The position numbers and the translations under genes were made by a program. From Pirellulimonas nuda (GTDB lineage Bacteria; Planctomycetota; Planctomycetia; Pirellulales; Lacipirellulaceae), in the NCBI RefSeq assembly GCF_007750855.1, contig NZ_CP036291.1:4774001-4838000 (forward strand): a stretch of DNA of 64,000 nucleotides, in the 5' to 3' direction. Shown in pieces: positions 1 to 9,395 of the stretch. Each line of letters opens with the position of its first letter. Position 1 is the stretch's first letter. A model generated the notes under the pieces. It had not been told where the DNA came from. It made no database searches and was given only the letters and a program-made list of their open reading frames with translations.

Positions 1-561
1 GACGTGGTGCTGGTTGAGACCGTCGGCGTGGGGCAGTCCGAGGCACTTGTCTCGCGGATGACCGACTGCGTGCTGGCGCTCGCCATGCCCGGGGCGGGGG
101 ACGACCTGCAGGCCATCAAGCGCGGGCTGCTAGAGGTGGTCGACATCGTCGCGGTGAACAAGGCGGACGGCGCCCTGCTGCCCGCGGCCGAAGTCACCGC
201 GGGCCAGCTCCGCAACGCGCTCGCTTCTGGCGACGCCGAACACGACGCGCTCGGCGCCCGGGTGCTGCTGTGCAGCGCACTAGAGAACCGCGGCGTCGAC
301 GCCGTCTGGCAAGCGGTCGAGCAGCACTGCGCCCACGCAAAGCAGACCGGCGCCCTGCACGCCCGCCGCGCGGAGCAACTGCGGCACTGGCTGTGGGAAC
401 GCGTCGACGAGCGGCTGTGCGAGGCGCTGCACGCCCACCCGGCGGTACGCGCCCTCCGCACAGAGATCGAATCCGCGGTGACCGAAGGACGGCTGTCGGC
501 GTCCGAGGCGGCCGGGCGGGTGCTGTTGGCTCTGGGGCTGGAGGATAGCGGGGCGAAATAG
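1..561 (+). CDS. meaB: MeaB/ArgK-family GTPase, 5'-truncated by the window edge
   Basis: This is the C-terminal 186 codons of a G3E-type P-loop GTPase that chaperones adenosylcobalamin-dependent methylmalonyl-CoA mutase. The reading frame is open from base 1, so the gene starts upstream; the GTG at base 4 is internal. The first residues (VVLVETVGVGQSE) form the family's highly conserved switch/Walker-B segment. NKAD near residue 52 is the guanine-specificity motif. The rest is the helical C-terminal dimerisation arm. The P-loop itself lies outside the window. A propionyl-CoA carboxylase pair lies a few kilobases downstream, which fits a propionyl-CoA to succinyl-CoA route. The family call is firm; the exact partner mutase cannot be seen. 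Confidence 0.9.
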   Translation, partial: DVVLVETVGVGQSEALVSRMTDCVLALAMPGAGDDLQAIKRGLLEVVDIVAVNKADGALLPAAEVTAGQLRNALASGDAEHDALGARVLLCSALENRGVDAVWQAVEQHCAHAKQTGALHARRAEQLRHWLWERVDERLCEALHAHPAVRALRTEIESAVTEGRLSASEAAGRVLLALGLEDSGAK

Positions 562-833
562 GGTTTGTGACGGTCGGGCGCCCTGCCCTCGCTTGCGCAC
601 GTGAGGCCACCGCCAGAGGGAACTGACGCCGGGTGGGCGGCTGCGGCCCGCGATGCCGAAACTTCGATTGCTGGCCATGAGAAGGGACGCCTTATACACT
701 GGTGAGCTGCGAACGAGAGCCATGCCTGCGGCGATCCGCCTGCTTGATCGGGACGTTGCGGTATCTCCCCTTGCTCACCAGGCGGTGTCGAGACGCGAAG
801 ACACTGCGCCGCATACCGGAGTTGAGTGCCCTG
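562..833. other. intergenic region before the secretin-N-domain gene
   Basis: This 272-base gap has no convincing gene. A weak sigma-70-like arrangement can be drawn with TTGCTG at 668-673 and TATACA at 693-698, a 19-base spacer that is longer than ideal. It would place a start site about 130 bases before the chosen ATG at 834. No terminator hairpin with a T-tract follows the GTPase stop codon. Confidence 0.3.
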
Positions 834-3446
834 ATGCGTCCTTGCCAACGAAGCCTCGTAGCCCTTGCCCTTTTCGCGGCGCTGGGACTCCCTCGTGTGT
901 ACGCGGAAGAACCCGCGGGGGCGGGGGACGGGCCGGCGGTCTCCGACCAAACGGCGCCGGCGACCGAAGTCCGAACGCTTCGATTCAGCTTCGTCGACAC
1001 GCAATGGCCCGATGTGCTGCGCTGGATCGCTGACGAGGCCGATCTGTCGCTGGACCTGACCGACGAGCCTCCCGGCGTGTTCAACTACATCGACGAGAAG
1101 CGGCTCAGCGTCACCGAAGCGATTGACGTGCTCAACGGCTACCTTCTTCCGCGGGGCTATGCGCTGCTGCGTCGCGACCAGTTTCTCGTAGTGATGAAGA
1201 TCGACAACCCCATGCTGCCAAACCTCGTCCCCACGGTCCCGGCAACGCAGCTCGACGACTACGGCGACAACGAGTTGCTCCGCATCGTGGTCCCCGTCGA
1301 GGGCTTCGAGTTGCCGAAGGTCGCCGACCAGCTGGTCGGCCTGCTCGGCGCCCAGGGCGTGGCGTCGCCGCTCGAGTCGTCAAACTCGCTGGTCCTTCAA
1401 GGCTTCGGCAAGAGCCTGCGAGAAGCGGTCGACCTGCTCGGCAAGTCGGTGGCCCCACCGGCGGACGACGAGCTGGTGTTCCGTTCGTTTCCGTTGGTGC
1501 ATATCGCCGCCTCAGACGCCGAGAGGCAGATCCAAAACCTGTTTGGGCTCGGCGCCAACCCTTTCCGTCAGTCGATGCAGCGGCGTGCGGAGTGGATGAG
1601 GAGCGCGCAGCGCGGCCGCGGCGATGAAGGCGGCGACGACCGCGGGCAGCAGCCGTCGCCGACGCCGCTGGTCGAGAACTACGCGATGAACATGAAGGTC
1701 TCCGCCCTCAGGCACACCAACAGCGTGCTGGTGACGGCCACGCCCGCTGCGGTGCGGCTGATCGAGGGCATCTTGGAGACGATCGACGTGCCGGCCCCGG
1801 GGGGCGAGGCCGCCGCGTTCACCAGCAACAAGCCGCAGCTACGCGTCTATACCGTCGACAACGCCGACGAGGACGACGTGGCCGAGACGATCGAGGCGGT
1901 GATGCCGGGCGTGGTCATCAACGAAGACGGGCGGAACAACTCGATCCACGTGCTCGCCACGCCCGCCGAGCACAGAGACGTCGACGAGCTGATCCAGACC
2001 ATCGACTCGGGCGGCATCGGCAACGGCGTCGAGGTGATCCCGCTGACGCAGACCGACCCCTACGTGATGAGCGACCTCCTGTCGTCGCTGTTCGAGAACG
2101 AAGACCGCGACGACCGACCGGTGATCACGCCGGGGTTTCAGAACCGCTCGTTGATTGTTCGCGGCTCGTCCGCCCAAATGGCCGAGATCCGAAAGGCGCT
2201 GGCGTCTTTCAACGAGGGCGCCGGGCTGCCGGGCGCCGCCGACGCGAAGGGCCGTTTCCGACGCCTGCCCCTTGGCTCCAGCCAAGACGCCGAGCGGGTG
2301 GCCCGGCTCGTGAAACAGTTGCTGGACGACGACGACGGCTTCGGCAACCGCATCCGCGTGGTGACGCCCGCCGAGGACGCAGGCGACGACGACGGCCGGT
2401 CTCCCGAGGAGCCGCGGCGCGTGCCGATCGAGAACTCCACCCACGACGCCCGCCGCGACCCGGTCCGTTCGCTGCAAGCAATCAGCTACGCGGGAGAGTC
2501 CCCGCCATCCCCGCAGCCCCCCGATCGGGGCCTTGGGTTGGTCGCCGCCGGGCAGCCGGCGCCGCCTGAAACCCAAGACGGGTCTCGGCCGACTGCCAGC
2601 GGATCCCCTGCCGCCCGAGTCACCATCGAGGTGCGTGACGGAGAGTTGTTGTACTACTCGGCCGACGAGGTTGCCCTCGATCAGGTGGAGGAGACGATCC
2701 GCGAGCTCATGCAACTGATGCCTTCTCGCACCCAGTGGACCGTGTTCTTCTTGAAGGCCGCGCCCGCGGACGCCCTCGCGCTCACGCTGGTCGATCTGTT
2801 GCGGGCCGACACCTCCACCGATGCGGTGATCGGCGCCGGGCCCGAGTACGGCGTCGCCGGTTCTCAGACCATGCGGATCGTCCCCGACGCCCGCACCAAC
2901 TCACTCTTCATCAGCGGCCCCGAGACTCAGGTCGCGCGTGCCGAGCAGTTCCTCCGCCTGTTGGACACGACCGATCTCCCCGCGTCGCTACGCGACCGAG
3001 TGCCAAGAACCATCCCGGTCCGATACGCCAGAGCCGGCGAGATTTCTGCGATCGTCCAAGAGCTTTACAAGGACTACATGATCGACCCGGTGGCCGCTGC
3101 GGCTTCCGGTCGTGGGGACCGCGACCGCAACAGCCAGCAGGCGTTGGAGGTGATCGCGGCTCAATCACGAACGCCGGGGCTCCGCCCGTCGGGCATCCAA
3201 CTAACCGTAGCGGTGGACGAGGTCGCCAACGCCTTGCTGGTTTCGTGCAACGACGCCCTGTTTACACAGATCCACACGCTGGTCCGTGAACGGGACGACG
3301 CCGCGCGGCAGTCTCAGCCGGTCGTTCGGGTGATGCAAATCGATCGGCAGAACGCCGCCCAGATAAGCTCGGCCCTGGCGGAAGTCTTGGAGTCGACCGA
3401 GGCCGCCGCGGCCCCGCGTGGCGACCGCGACTCGGGCCGGCGCTGA
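834..3446 (+). CDS. secreted multi-domain protein of secretin-N (NolW/STN-like) repeats, no secretin barrel
   Basis: The product is 870 aa. The ATG at 834 was chosen because it begins a good signal peptide (residues 1 to about 23, ending VYA) and has GGAG about 12 bases upstream; an upstream in-frame start at 702 would bury that signal. Residues of about 45-120 resemble the STN/N0 domain of secretins. At least four further segments follow the short NolW-like alpha/beta pattern, for example around RVYTVDNADED and RTIPVRYARAGE, joined by acidic linkers. The C-terminal beta-barrel motifs of GspD/PilQ are absent; the protein ends soon after the last N-type repeat. Planctomycetes have many 'type II/III secretion short domain' proteins like this, of unknown role. 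It may be a periplasmic accessory of the secretion machine encoded at 10-28 kb, but that is inference. Confidence 0.75.
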   Translation: MRPCQRSLVALALFAALGLPRVYAEEPAGAGDGPAVSDQTAPATEVRTLRFSFVDTQWPDVLRWIADEADLSLDLTDEPPGVFNYIDEKRLSVTEAIDVLNGYLLPRGYALLRRDQFLVVMKIDNPMLPNLVPTVPATQLDDYGDNELLRIVVPVEGFELPKVADQLVGLLGAQGVASPLESSNSLVLQGFGKSLREAVDLLGKSVAPPADDELVFRSFPLVHIAASDAERQIQNLFGLGANPFRQSMQRRAEWMRSAQRGRGDEGGDDRGQQPSPTPLVENYAMNMKVSALRHTNSVLVTATPAAVRLIEGILETIDVPAPGGEAAAFTSNKPQLRVYTVDNADEDDVAETIEAVMPGVVINEDGRNNSIHVLATPAEHRDVDELIQTIDSGGIGNGVEVIPLTQTDPYVMSDLLSSLFENEDRDDRPVITPGFQNRSLIVRGSSAQMAEIRKALASFNEGAGLPGAADAKGRFRRLPLGSSQDAERVARLVKQLLDDDDGFGNRIRVVTPAEDAGDDDGRSPEEPRRVPIENSTHDARRDPVRSLQAISYAGESPPSPQPPDRGLGLVAAGQPAPPETQDGSRPTASGSPAARVTIEVRDGELLYYSADEVALDQVEETIRELMQLMPSRTQWTVFFLKAAPADALALTLVDLLRADTSTDAVIGAGPEYGVAGSQTMRIVPDARTNSLFISGPETQVARAEQFLRLLDTTDLPASLRDRVPRTIPVRYARAGEISAIVQELYKDYMIDPVAAAASGRGDRDRNSQQALEVIAAQSRTPGLRPSGIQLTVAVDEVANALLVSCNDALFTQIHTLVRERDDAARQSQPVVRVMQIDRQNAAQISSALAEVLESTEAAAAPRGDRDSGRR

Positions 3447-3547
3447 GCCGGGTGCCATGCCCACGCTTGCGTGGGCATGCGACGTACGAGAGGCAGGCGC
3501 CTATTCCGCCACGCATGCCCATGCAAGCGTGGAGCATGGCGCCCGGC
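3447..3547. repeat. inverted pair of palindromic elements (REP/BIME-like), copy pair 1
   Basis: Two related palindromic units in opposite orientation occupy 3447-3481 and 3511-3547, separated by a 29-base spacer. Each has the core GCCCACGCTTGCGTGGGC or a slightly diverged version, next to a GCCGGGTGCCAT-type arm. The same unit recurs at 4516-4610. The first unit begins immediately after the TGA of the preceding gene. The arrangement resembles bacterial interspersed mosaic elements built from REP units. Confidence 0.8.
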
Positions 3548-3606
3548 TGAGACTCCTTCATTACCGCCCCTCTTCAACCCATCCAACCACCAAGAGACCG
3601 CCGACC

Positions 3607-4488
3607 ATGAAAGCCTGCTGCCTCGCGGTCCTCGTCGTAGCGGCCGCCCCGCCGGCGTCTTGCTTCGCGCAGTCCTGGGGCTACGACCACAACCGGATCG
3701 CGATGAGCTTCGACGGCAATAGCGCTGCCGACAACCAGTACAAATGGCCGACGGGGGACCCCGACGACTGGGGCGCCCTCCCGGCGTCCTGCGCCATCAT
3801 CGCCAAGCTGGGCCTGCAGAAGAAGCTGGTCCACTGCTCGTACAACAACTTCATCGACGCCCCGCCGGGGCCGGACGCAGAGAACCAACTCAAGATCAGC
3901 GCCGACGGCGCCGTGAAGTACTGGGGCTTTGACCCGCGTGTGTTCTTCGACGTCACCACCCAGCGGCGCGAAGCCATCCAGAGCCTAGCGGCAGAGATGG
4001 GCAAATCGACGCAGAGCGACCCGCTCTACTTCATCCATGCCGGGCTGGCGGAGTTTGTCTGCCTTGCCGTCGAAGAGGTCATCCGGAACGGCGACGCCGA
4101 TTCGCTGGCGCACGTCTACCTGGTGTCGCACAGCGCCTTCAACGAGAACGAGCGCCGCCGCGAGCACCACCGCACCTGGAAAGACATCCAAGAACTCAGC
4201 GGGAACCGGATCCAGTACAAGAAGATCCGAGACCAGAACGACAAGGAGAACCCCCACCACCTGTGGAACTCTGGGAAGGACTTCTCGGTGTGGCACTGGA
4301 TGCGCGACCACCCAGAGCCCGACGTGCGATGGATGTACACACGGGCGCATGCGCACAGCGGGCATGTCGCAGACATTTCGGACTGCGGGATGCTCTTCTA
4401 CCTGCTGGTCGGCGACGACGAGGGCAGCCCCGCCAAGTTCCGCGACTTCATCGGGACGGGGATCGCCTCGCCGGGCCGATCGGAGTGA
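3607..4488 (+). CDS. secreted protein of unknown function, possibly nucleoside-hydrolase-like
   Basis: The product is 293 aa. The ATG at 3607 begins a clear signal peptide (MKACCLAVLVVAAAPPASCFAQ), with cleavage expected after FAQ. The mature protein opens with RIAMSFDGN followed by a spaced Asp and DDWGALPASCAIIAKLGL. This loosely recalls the DxDxxxDD entry and helix of inosine-uridine nucleoside hydrolases (DUF1593 type), but the match is too weak for a function. His/Trp-rich stretches occur near the C-terminus. The gene stands alone and is bracketed on both sides by the same palindrome pairs (3447-3547 and 4516-4610), so it may be an accessory cassette. The coding call is firm and the function is unknown. 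Confidence 0.6.
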   Translation: MKACCLAVLVVAAAPPASCFAQSWGYDHNRIAMSFDGNSAADNQYKWPTGDPDDWGALPASCAIIAKLGLQKKLVHCSYNNFIDAPPGPDAENQLKISADGAVKYWGFDPRVFFDVTTQRREAIQSLAAEMGKSTQSDPLYFIHAGLAEFVCLAVEEVIRNGDADSLAHVYLVSHSAFNENERRREHHRTWKDIQELSGNRIQYKKIRDQNDKENPHHLWNSGKDFSVWHWMRDHPEPDVRWMYTRAHAHSGHVADISDCGMLFYLLVGDDEGSPAKFRDFIGTGIASPGRSE

Positions 4489-4515
4489 CACGCTAAGCAA
4501 GGCGCCTCGGCCGCC

Positions 4516-4640
4516 GCCGGGTGCCATGCCCACGCTTGCGTGGGCATGCGTGGCTCGATAGGCTGCGGCCCTTTGTTGCATGCCCACGCGAGCGTGGGCA
4601 TGGCACCCGGCACCCGGCAAGCTTGGTGCATGGCACCCGT
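4516..4640. repeat. inverted pair of palindromic elements (REP/BIME-like), copy pair 2
   Basis: Units at 4516-4551 and 4579-4610 are in opposite orientation, separated by about 27 bases, and match the units at 3447-3547. A further partial arm (GCATGGCACCCG) lies at 4628-4639. Each unit can fold on the GCCCACGC/GCGTGGGC core, and the pair can fold as a larger cruciform. Confidence 0.8.
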
Positions 4641-4657
4641 CCGAGTCGCGGAAGTAA

Positions 4658-5260
4658 ATGCATAACAGTACATTCCCAATGCAGCGTTCACGTATTAGAG
4701 GGATGCTCTTGCTGGCCACCGCCGTGCCGTTCGCTGCGTCCTGCTCAACGTCAAGTTCGATTACGCCAAGCGACTCGTCGCAGCAAGAAGCGTCGCCGTC
4801 GATCAGGTCAATGTTCCGCGATGGCGACCAAAGTATTGACCGGATTGCAGGGGCCGCGGCTCAACGTGACTACCAGACATTGTTTGATAGCTACGAACGC
4901 TTGCGTTCGATCTACGTAGAAGTCGCGACTCAAGTTGAGCCACCGCGTGTTCCAGAAGCAGACCTCGATCACGTCTTGACGAAGCTGTCGGAGTGGGAGA
5001 ACGCTATTGAGCGGTTTCGATATGCCAGGCAGACACTGAATGATCCTCTCCCGGTGGACGCAGAGCTGCTTGCGGATGGAGCCGACTTTGACCAGGAAGC
5101 ATGGAATAAGCAGATAGCTGAACTGGACAAGCAATTCCAAGCCTCCGCCGACGAGAAGTTGCGTCGAGAGCAACAATGGACGGAAAGCGAATCACGCCTG
5201 GACGAAGCCATTTCCGCTGTGGAGAATGTCCGGAAGGCTCGGCAATCTAGGCCCCGCTAG
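4658..5260 (+). CDS. putative lipoprotein of unknown function with helical C-terminus
   Basis: The product is 200 aa. The N-terminus is basic, then hydrophobic (LLLATAVPFAASC), then CSTSSS, so Cys at about residue 29 could be lipidated; the lipobox (AASC) is imperfect. Residues of about 50-200 are charged and predicted helical, and the Glu/Gln/Arg-rich tail suggests a coiled coil. The base composition is clearly lower in G+C than the neighbours: the line at 4861-4920 has 27 G/C of 60, versus well over 60 percent nearby. The gene lies between the palindrome pair and the end of the convergent carboxylase gene. Both features suggest recent acquisition. No family was recognised. Confidence 0.6.
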   Translation: MHNSTFPMQRSRIRGMLLLATAVPFAASCSTSSSITPSDSSQQEASPSIRSMFRDGDQSIDRIAGAAAQRDYQTLFDSYERLRSIYVEVATQVEPPRVPEADLDHVLTKLSEWENAIERFRYARQTLNDPLPVDAELLADGADFDQEAWNKQIAELDKQFQASADEKLRREQQWTESESRLDEAISAVENVRKARQSRPR

Positions 5261-5282
5261 CATTGATTGCCTGCATCTGCCC

Positions 5283-7268
5283 CTACTCAAACTCCAAAAT
5301 CGTCTGATCCACCGCCAGCGAATCGCCGACCGCGGCCAGCACGCGCGACACGACGCCGTCCTGCTCGGCGCGGAGCACGTTCTCCATCTTCATCGCTTCG
5401 ACCACCGCCAGGTCCTGCCCCGCCTTGACGGGGTCGCCCGCGGCGGCGTAGAGACGCATCAGTAGGCCCGGCATCGGCGAGAGCAGGTGCTTGTCTAGAT
5501 TGGGCGCCTGCTTGACCGGCATCCAGGCGTACAGCTCCGCGACCCGTTCGGGCAGCACCATCATGTCGATCTGCGACCCCTGATAACGCAGCCGATAGAC
5601 CAACTGGCGCCGCTCGACCTGGATGCACACCTCCTCGCCGTTGAACCGGCCGCGGAACAACGCGTCGCCGAAGTGCCAGTCGGTCGTCACCCGGTGCGTC
5701 ACGCCGTCGTGCTTTACTTGGTAGCCGTCGGGGGTCGGCTCGACGACGATCGGGTGGCGCTCGCCGCCGGCCAGCACCATCCAGCTCTCGTCCGCGGCCA
5801 GCTCGTAGCCCGGCAGTTGGTCGGTGATTTGCACGGCGCGTTCGCGGTAGCGGCGGTGGATCACGCCGCCGGCGGTGATTAGCAGCGTGAGGTCCTTGGG
5901 GGCCTGGAGCGCGGGGTCGTACCCGTCTGGGTACTCCTCGGCGATCGTGTTCGTGCTGATCCGCCCCTGGGCGAACCTGGGGTGCAGGACGAGCGCTTGC
6001 AGGAACGGGATGTTGTGCGTCACCCCTTGGATGTGGAACTCGCCCAGCGCGCCCGCCATCCGCGCGATGCACTGGGTGCGGTCCCGGCCGTACGTGATCA
6101 GCTTGGCGATCATGGGGTCGTAGTAGATGGAGACTTCGGCGCCCTCGTACACGCCGGTGTCGACACGCACGCCGTCCGACTCCGCGGGAGGCGAGAAACG
6201 CACCAGCCTCCCCACGGCGGGCAGGAACTTGCGGGCCGGGTCTTCGGCGTAGATCCGCGCCTCGATGGCCCAGCCCTGGCAGCGGACCTCGGCCTGCGTG
6301 AACGGCAGCCGCTCGCCGGCGGCGACGCGGATCATCAGCTCCACCAGGTCGAGCCCCGTCACGTACTCGGTGACCGCGTGCTCTACCTGCAGGCGGGTGT
6401 TCATCTCGAGGAAGTAGAAATTGCGGTCGCCGTCCACGATGAACTCCACCGTGCCGGCCGACTGGTAGTCGACCGCCTTGGCGAGCGCGACCGCCTGTTC
6501 GCCCATGCTGGCGCGGGTCTCGGGGGTGAGGAACACCGAGGGCGACTCCTCGATCACCTTCTGGTTACGCCGCTGGAGCGAGCACTCCCGCTCCCCGAGG
6601 TAGACGACGTTGCCGTGCGCGTCTCCCAGCACCTGGATCTCGATGTGCCGGGGCTCGGTGATGTACTTCTCGACAAACACGCGGTCGTCGCCGAAGCTGG
6701 AGCGGGCCTCGCCCGTAGCGCGCTCAAAGCCCTCGCGGCACTCTTGGTCGTTGTAGGCGACGCGCATCCCCTTGCCGCCGCCGCCGGCGCTCGCCTTGAG
6801 CATCACGGGGTAGCCGATGGCCCGGGCGCAGGCGACCGCCCGCTCGGCGTCGCGCAGCACCTCGTCGGAGCCGGGGATCGTGTTGACGCGTGCGTCGCGG
6901 GCGATCTGCTTCGACTCGATCTTGTCTCCCATCTGCTTGAGGGCGCGCACGCCGGGGCCGATAAAGGCGATCCCGGCCGCCGCCAGCCGCTGCGAGAACT
7001 CGGCGTTCTCGGAGAGGAACCCGTACCCCGGGTGCACGGCCTCGGCGCCGGTCTGCTGGCAGGCCTCGACGATGCGCTCAGCCAGCAGGTAGCTCTGCGC
7101 CGCGGGCGCGGGGCCGATGAGGACCCCCTCGTCCGCCATCTGCACGTGCAGCGCGTCCTTATCGGCCTCGGAGTAGACCGCGACGGTCGCGATGCCCATC
7201 TTCCGCGCCGTCTTGATCACGCGGCACGCGATCTCTCCGCGGTTGGCGACTAGTATCTTGGTGAACAC
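5283..7268 (-). CDS. pccA: propionyl/acetyl-CoA carboxylase alpha subunit (biotin carboxylase + biotin carrier)
   Basis: The product is 661 aa and carries out ATP-dependent carboxylation of enzyme-bound biotin. The GTG start at 7268 was chosen because the protein then begins VFTKILVANRGEIACRV, as in the family, with AAAGGAC just upstream. The order is the biotin carboxylase N-domain, an ATP-grasp domain with the glycine-rich loop SAGGGGKG (about residue 160), the biotin carboxylase C-domain, a linker/BT-like region, and a C-terminal carrier domain. AMKMEN in the carrier places the biotinyl lysine at about residue 627. Length and layout match PccA/MccA-type fused subunits rather than stand-alone AccC. 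The beta subunit is upstream at 7668-9200 and the biotin ligase at 9396-10181. Substrate (propionyl versus other acyl-CoA) is inferred from the MeaB neighbour. Confidence 0.92.
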   Translation of the reverse strand: MFTKILVANRGEIACRVIKTARKMGIATVAVYSEADKDALHVQMADEGVLIGPAPAAQSYLLAERIVEACQQTGAEAVHPGYGFLSENAEFSQRLAAAGIAFIGPGVRALKQMGDKIESKQIARDARVNTIPGSDEVLRDAERAVACARAIGYPVMLKASAGGGGKGMRVAYNDQECREGFERATGEARSSFGDDRVFVEKYITEPRHIEIQVLGDAHGNVVYLGERECSLQRRNQKVIEESPSVFLTPETRASMGEQAVALAKAVDYQSAGTVEFIVDGDRNFYFLEMNTRLQVEHAVTEYVTGLDLVELMIRVAAGERLPFTQAEVRCQGWAIEARIYAEDPARKFLPAVGRLVRFSPPAESDGVRVDTGVYEGAEVSIYYDPMIAKLITYGRDRTQCIARMAGALGEFHIQGVTHNIPFLQALVLHPRFAQGRISTNTIAEEYPDGYDPALQAPKDLTLLITAGGVIHRRYRERAVQITDQLPGYELAADESWMVLAGGERHPIVVEPTPDGYQVKHDGVTHRVTTDWHFGDALFRGRFNGEEVCIQVERRQLVYRLRYQGSQIDMMVLPERVAELYAWMPVKQAPNLDKHLLSPMPGLLMRLYAAAGDPVKAGQDLAVVEAMKMENVLRAEQDGVVSRVLAAVGDSLAVDQTILEFE

Positions 7269-7294
7269 GTTGCGTCCTTTTACGAAGTCTTTAA

Positions 7295-7605
7295 CCACGG
7301 ATAGCACGGAACAGCACGGGTAAGGATTTGATGGGAGCGACCTTCTGCTTCATTGCCAGGTTGCGATACTGCGACTCCATCGCTGATGAACGACTCCAAC
7401 GTTGTTAGGGGGCCGGAAGGGCCCCGACCCGGCGGAGGAGCCCCCGGAGCACGTGCGCCTTCACTGCTCCGGGCGCTGACGCTTCCGGCTCTACTTGTGA
7501 GTTTCGAACGTGAATGAACGTGAAAGATCGCGATCGTATAACTTTCGAGTCCTGTAGCACGATCGCTCAAGGTTTTTCATCCGTGCTGTTCCGTGCTATC
7601 CGTGG
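7295..7605. repeat. perfect 25-bp inverted repeat bounding about 260 bp (MITE-like)
   Basis: Bases 7295-7319 are the exact reverse complement of 7581-7605, checked base by base. Each arm is itself built from ACGGA/CACGG steps (CCACGGATAGCACGG...). The 261-base interior encodes nothing recognised. The sequence type recalls the 'CCACGGAT' interspersed repeats common in planctomycete intergenic DNA. No target-site duplication is evident next to the arms. Confidence 0.8.
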
Positions 7606-7619
7606 ATTCCTCCGTCCGT

Positions 7620-7643
7620 CTCTGTGCTCTCTGTGGCTCTGTG
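7620..7643. repeat. short CTCTGTG direct-repeat array
   Basis: CTCTGTG starts at 7620, 7629 and 7637, giving spacings of 9 and 8 bases. It sits between the right arm of the 25-bp inverted repeat and the end of pccB. It may be a second kind of interspersed repeat or part of the same element. Confidence 0.6.
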
Positions 7644-7667
7644 GTTCAATCGTTGCCCAGCCAATCA

Positions 7668-9200
<1,533 letters not shown>

Positions 9201-9395
9201 CGTTGGCTCGTTGATAGAGAGGCTCGTTAAAAGAGTGCTCGGCAGAAGAGGAAGCGACTTTCCGTTTGCAACAGGCAGCCGCGTGAAAGCGCTAGAAGTT
9301 TAACACGTTTAGCGACGCAGAGAACAGCCGCGAGACAAAGTGTCGCAGGGGCGCCGCGGCGCGATCCGGCGCGCGCCGCGCGCGGCGGCGCTCGA
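9201..9395. terminator. GC-rich hairpin region between birA and pccB
   Basis: Immediately downstream of the birA stop on the minus strand (about 9350-9394) is a run of nested GGCGCC/GCGCGC palindromes able to fold into a very stable stem, without a clear T-tract. The remaining part, nearer pccB, is A/T-richer (around 9290-9315) and probably holds the pccB promoter, though no boxes could be assigned. Confidence 0.35.

Larger units (their letters stand above)
7269..7667. other. pccB-pccA intergenic region with repeat elements
   Basis: This 399-base gap separates two genes normally translated together. It contains the perfect inverted repeat at 7295-7319/7581-7605 and a CTCTGTG array at 7620-7643. 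A 96-codon open frame on the minus strand (7280-7570) has no signal, no recognised motif, and overlaps the repeat, so it was not called. The left repeat arm ends only 27 bases before the pccA start codon. Confidence 0.7.

Noticed and set aside
7280-7570. 96-codon minus-strand frame within the inverted-repeat element
   Set aside because: It begins and ends in repeat sequence and shows no protein-like features, so a transposase or peptide gene is not supported.
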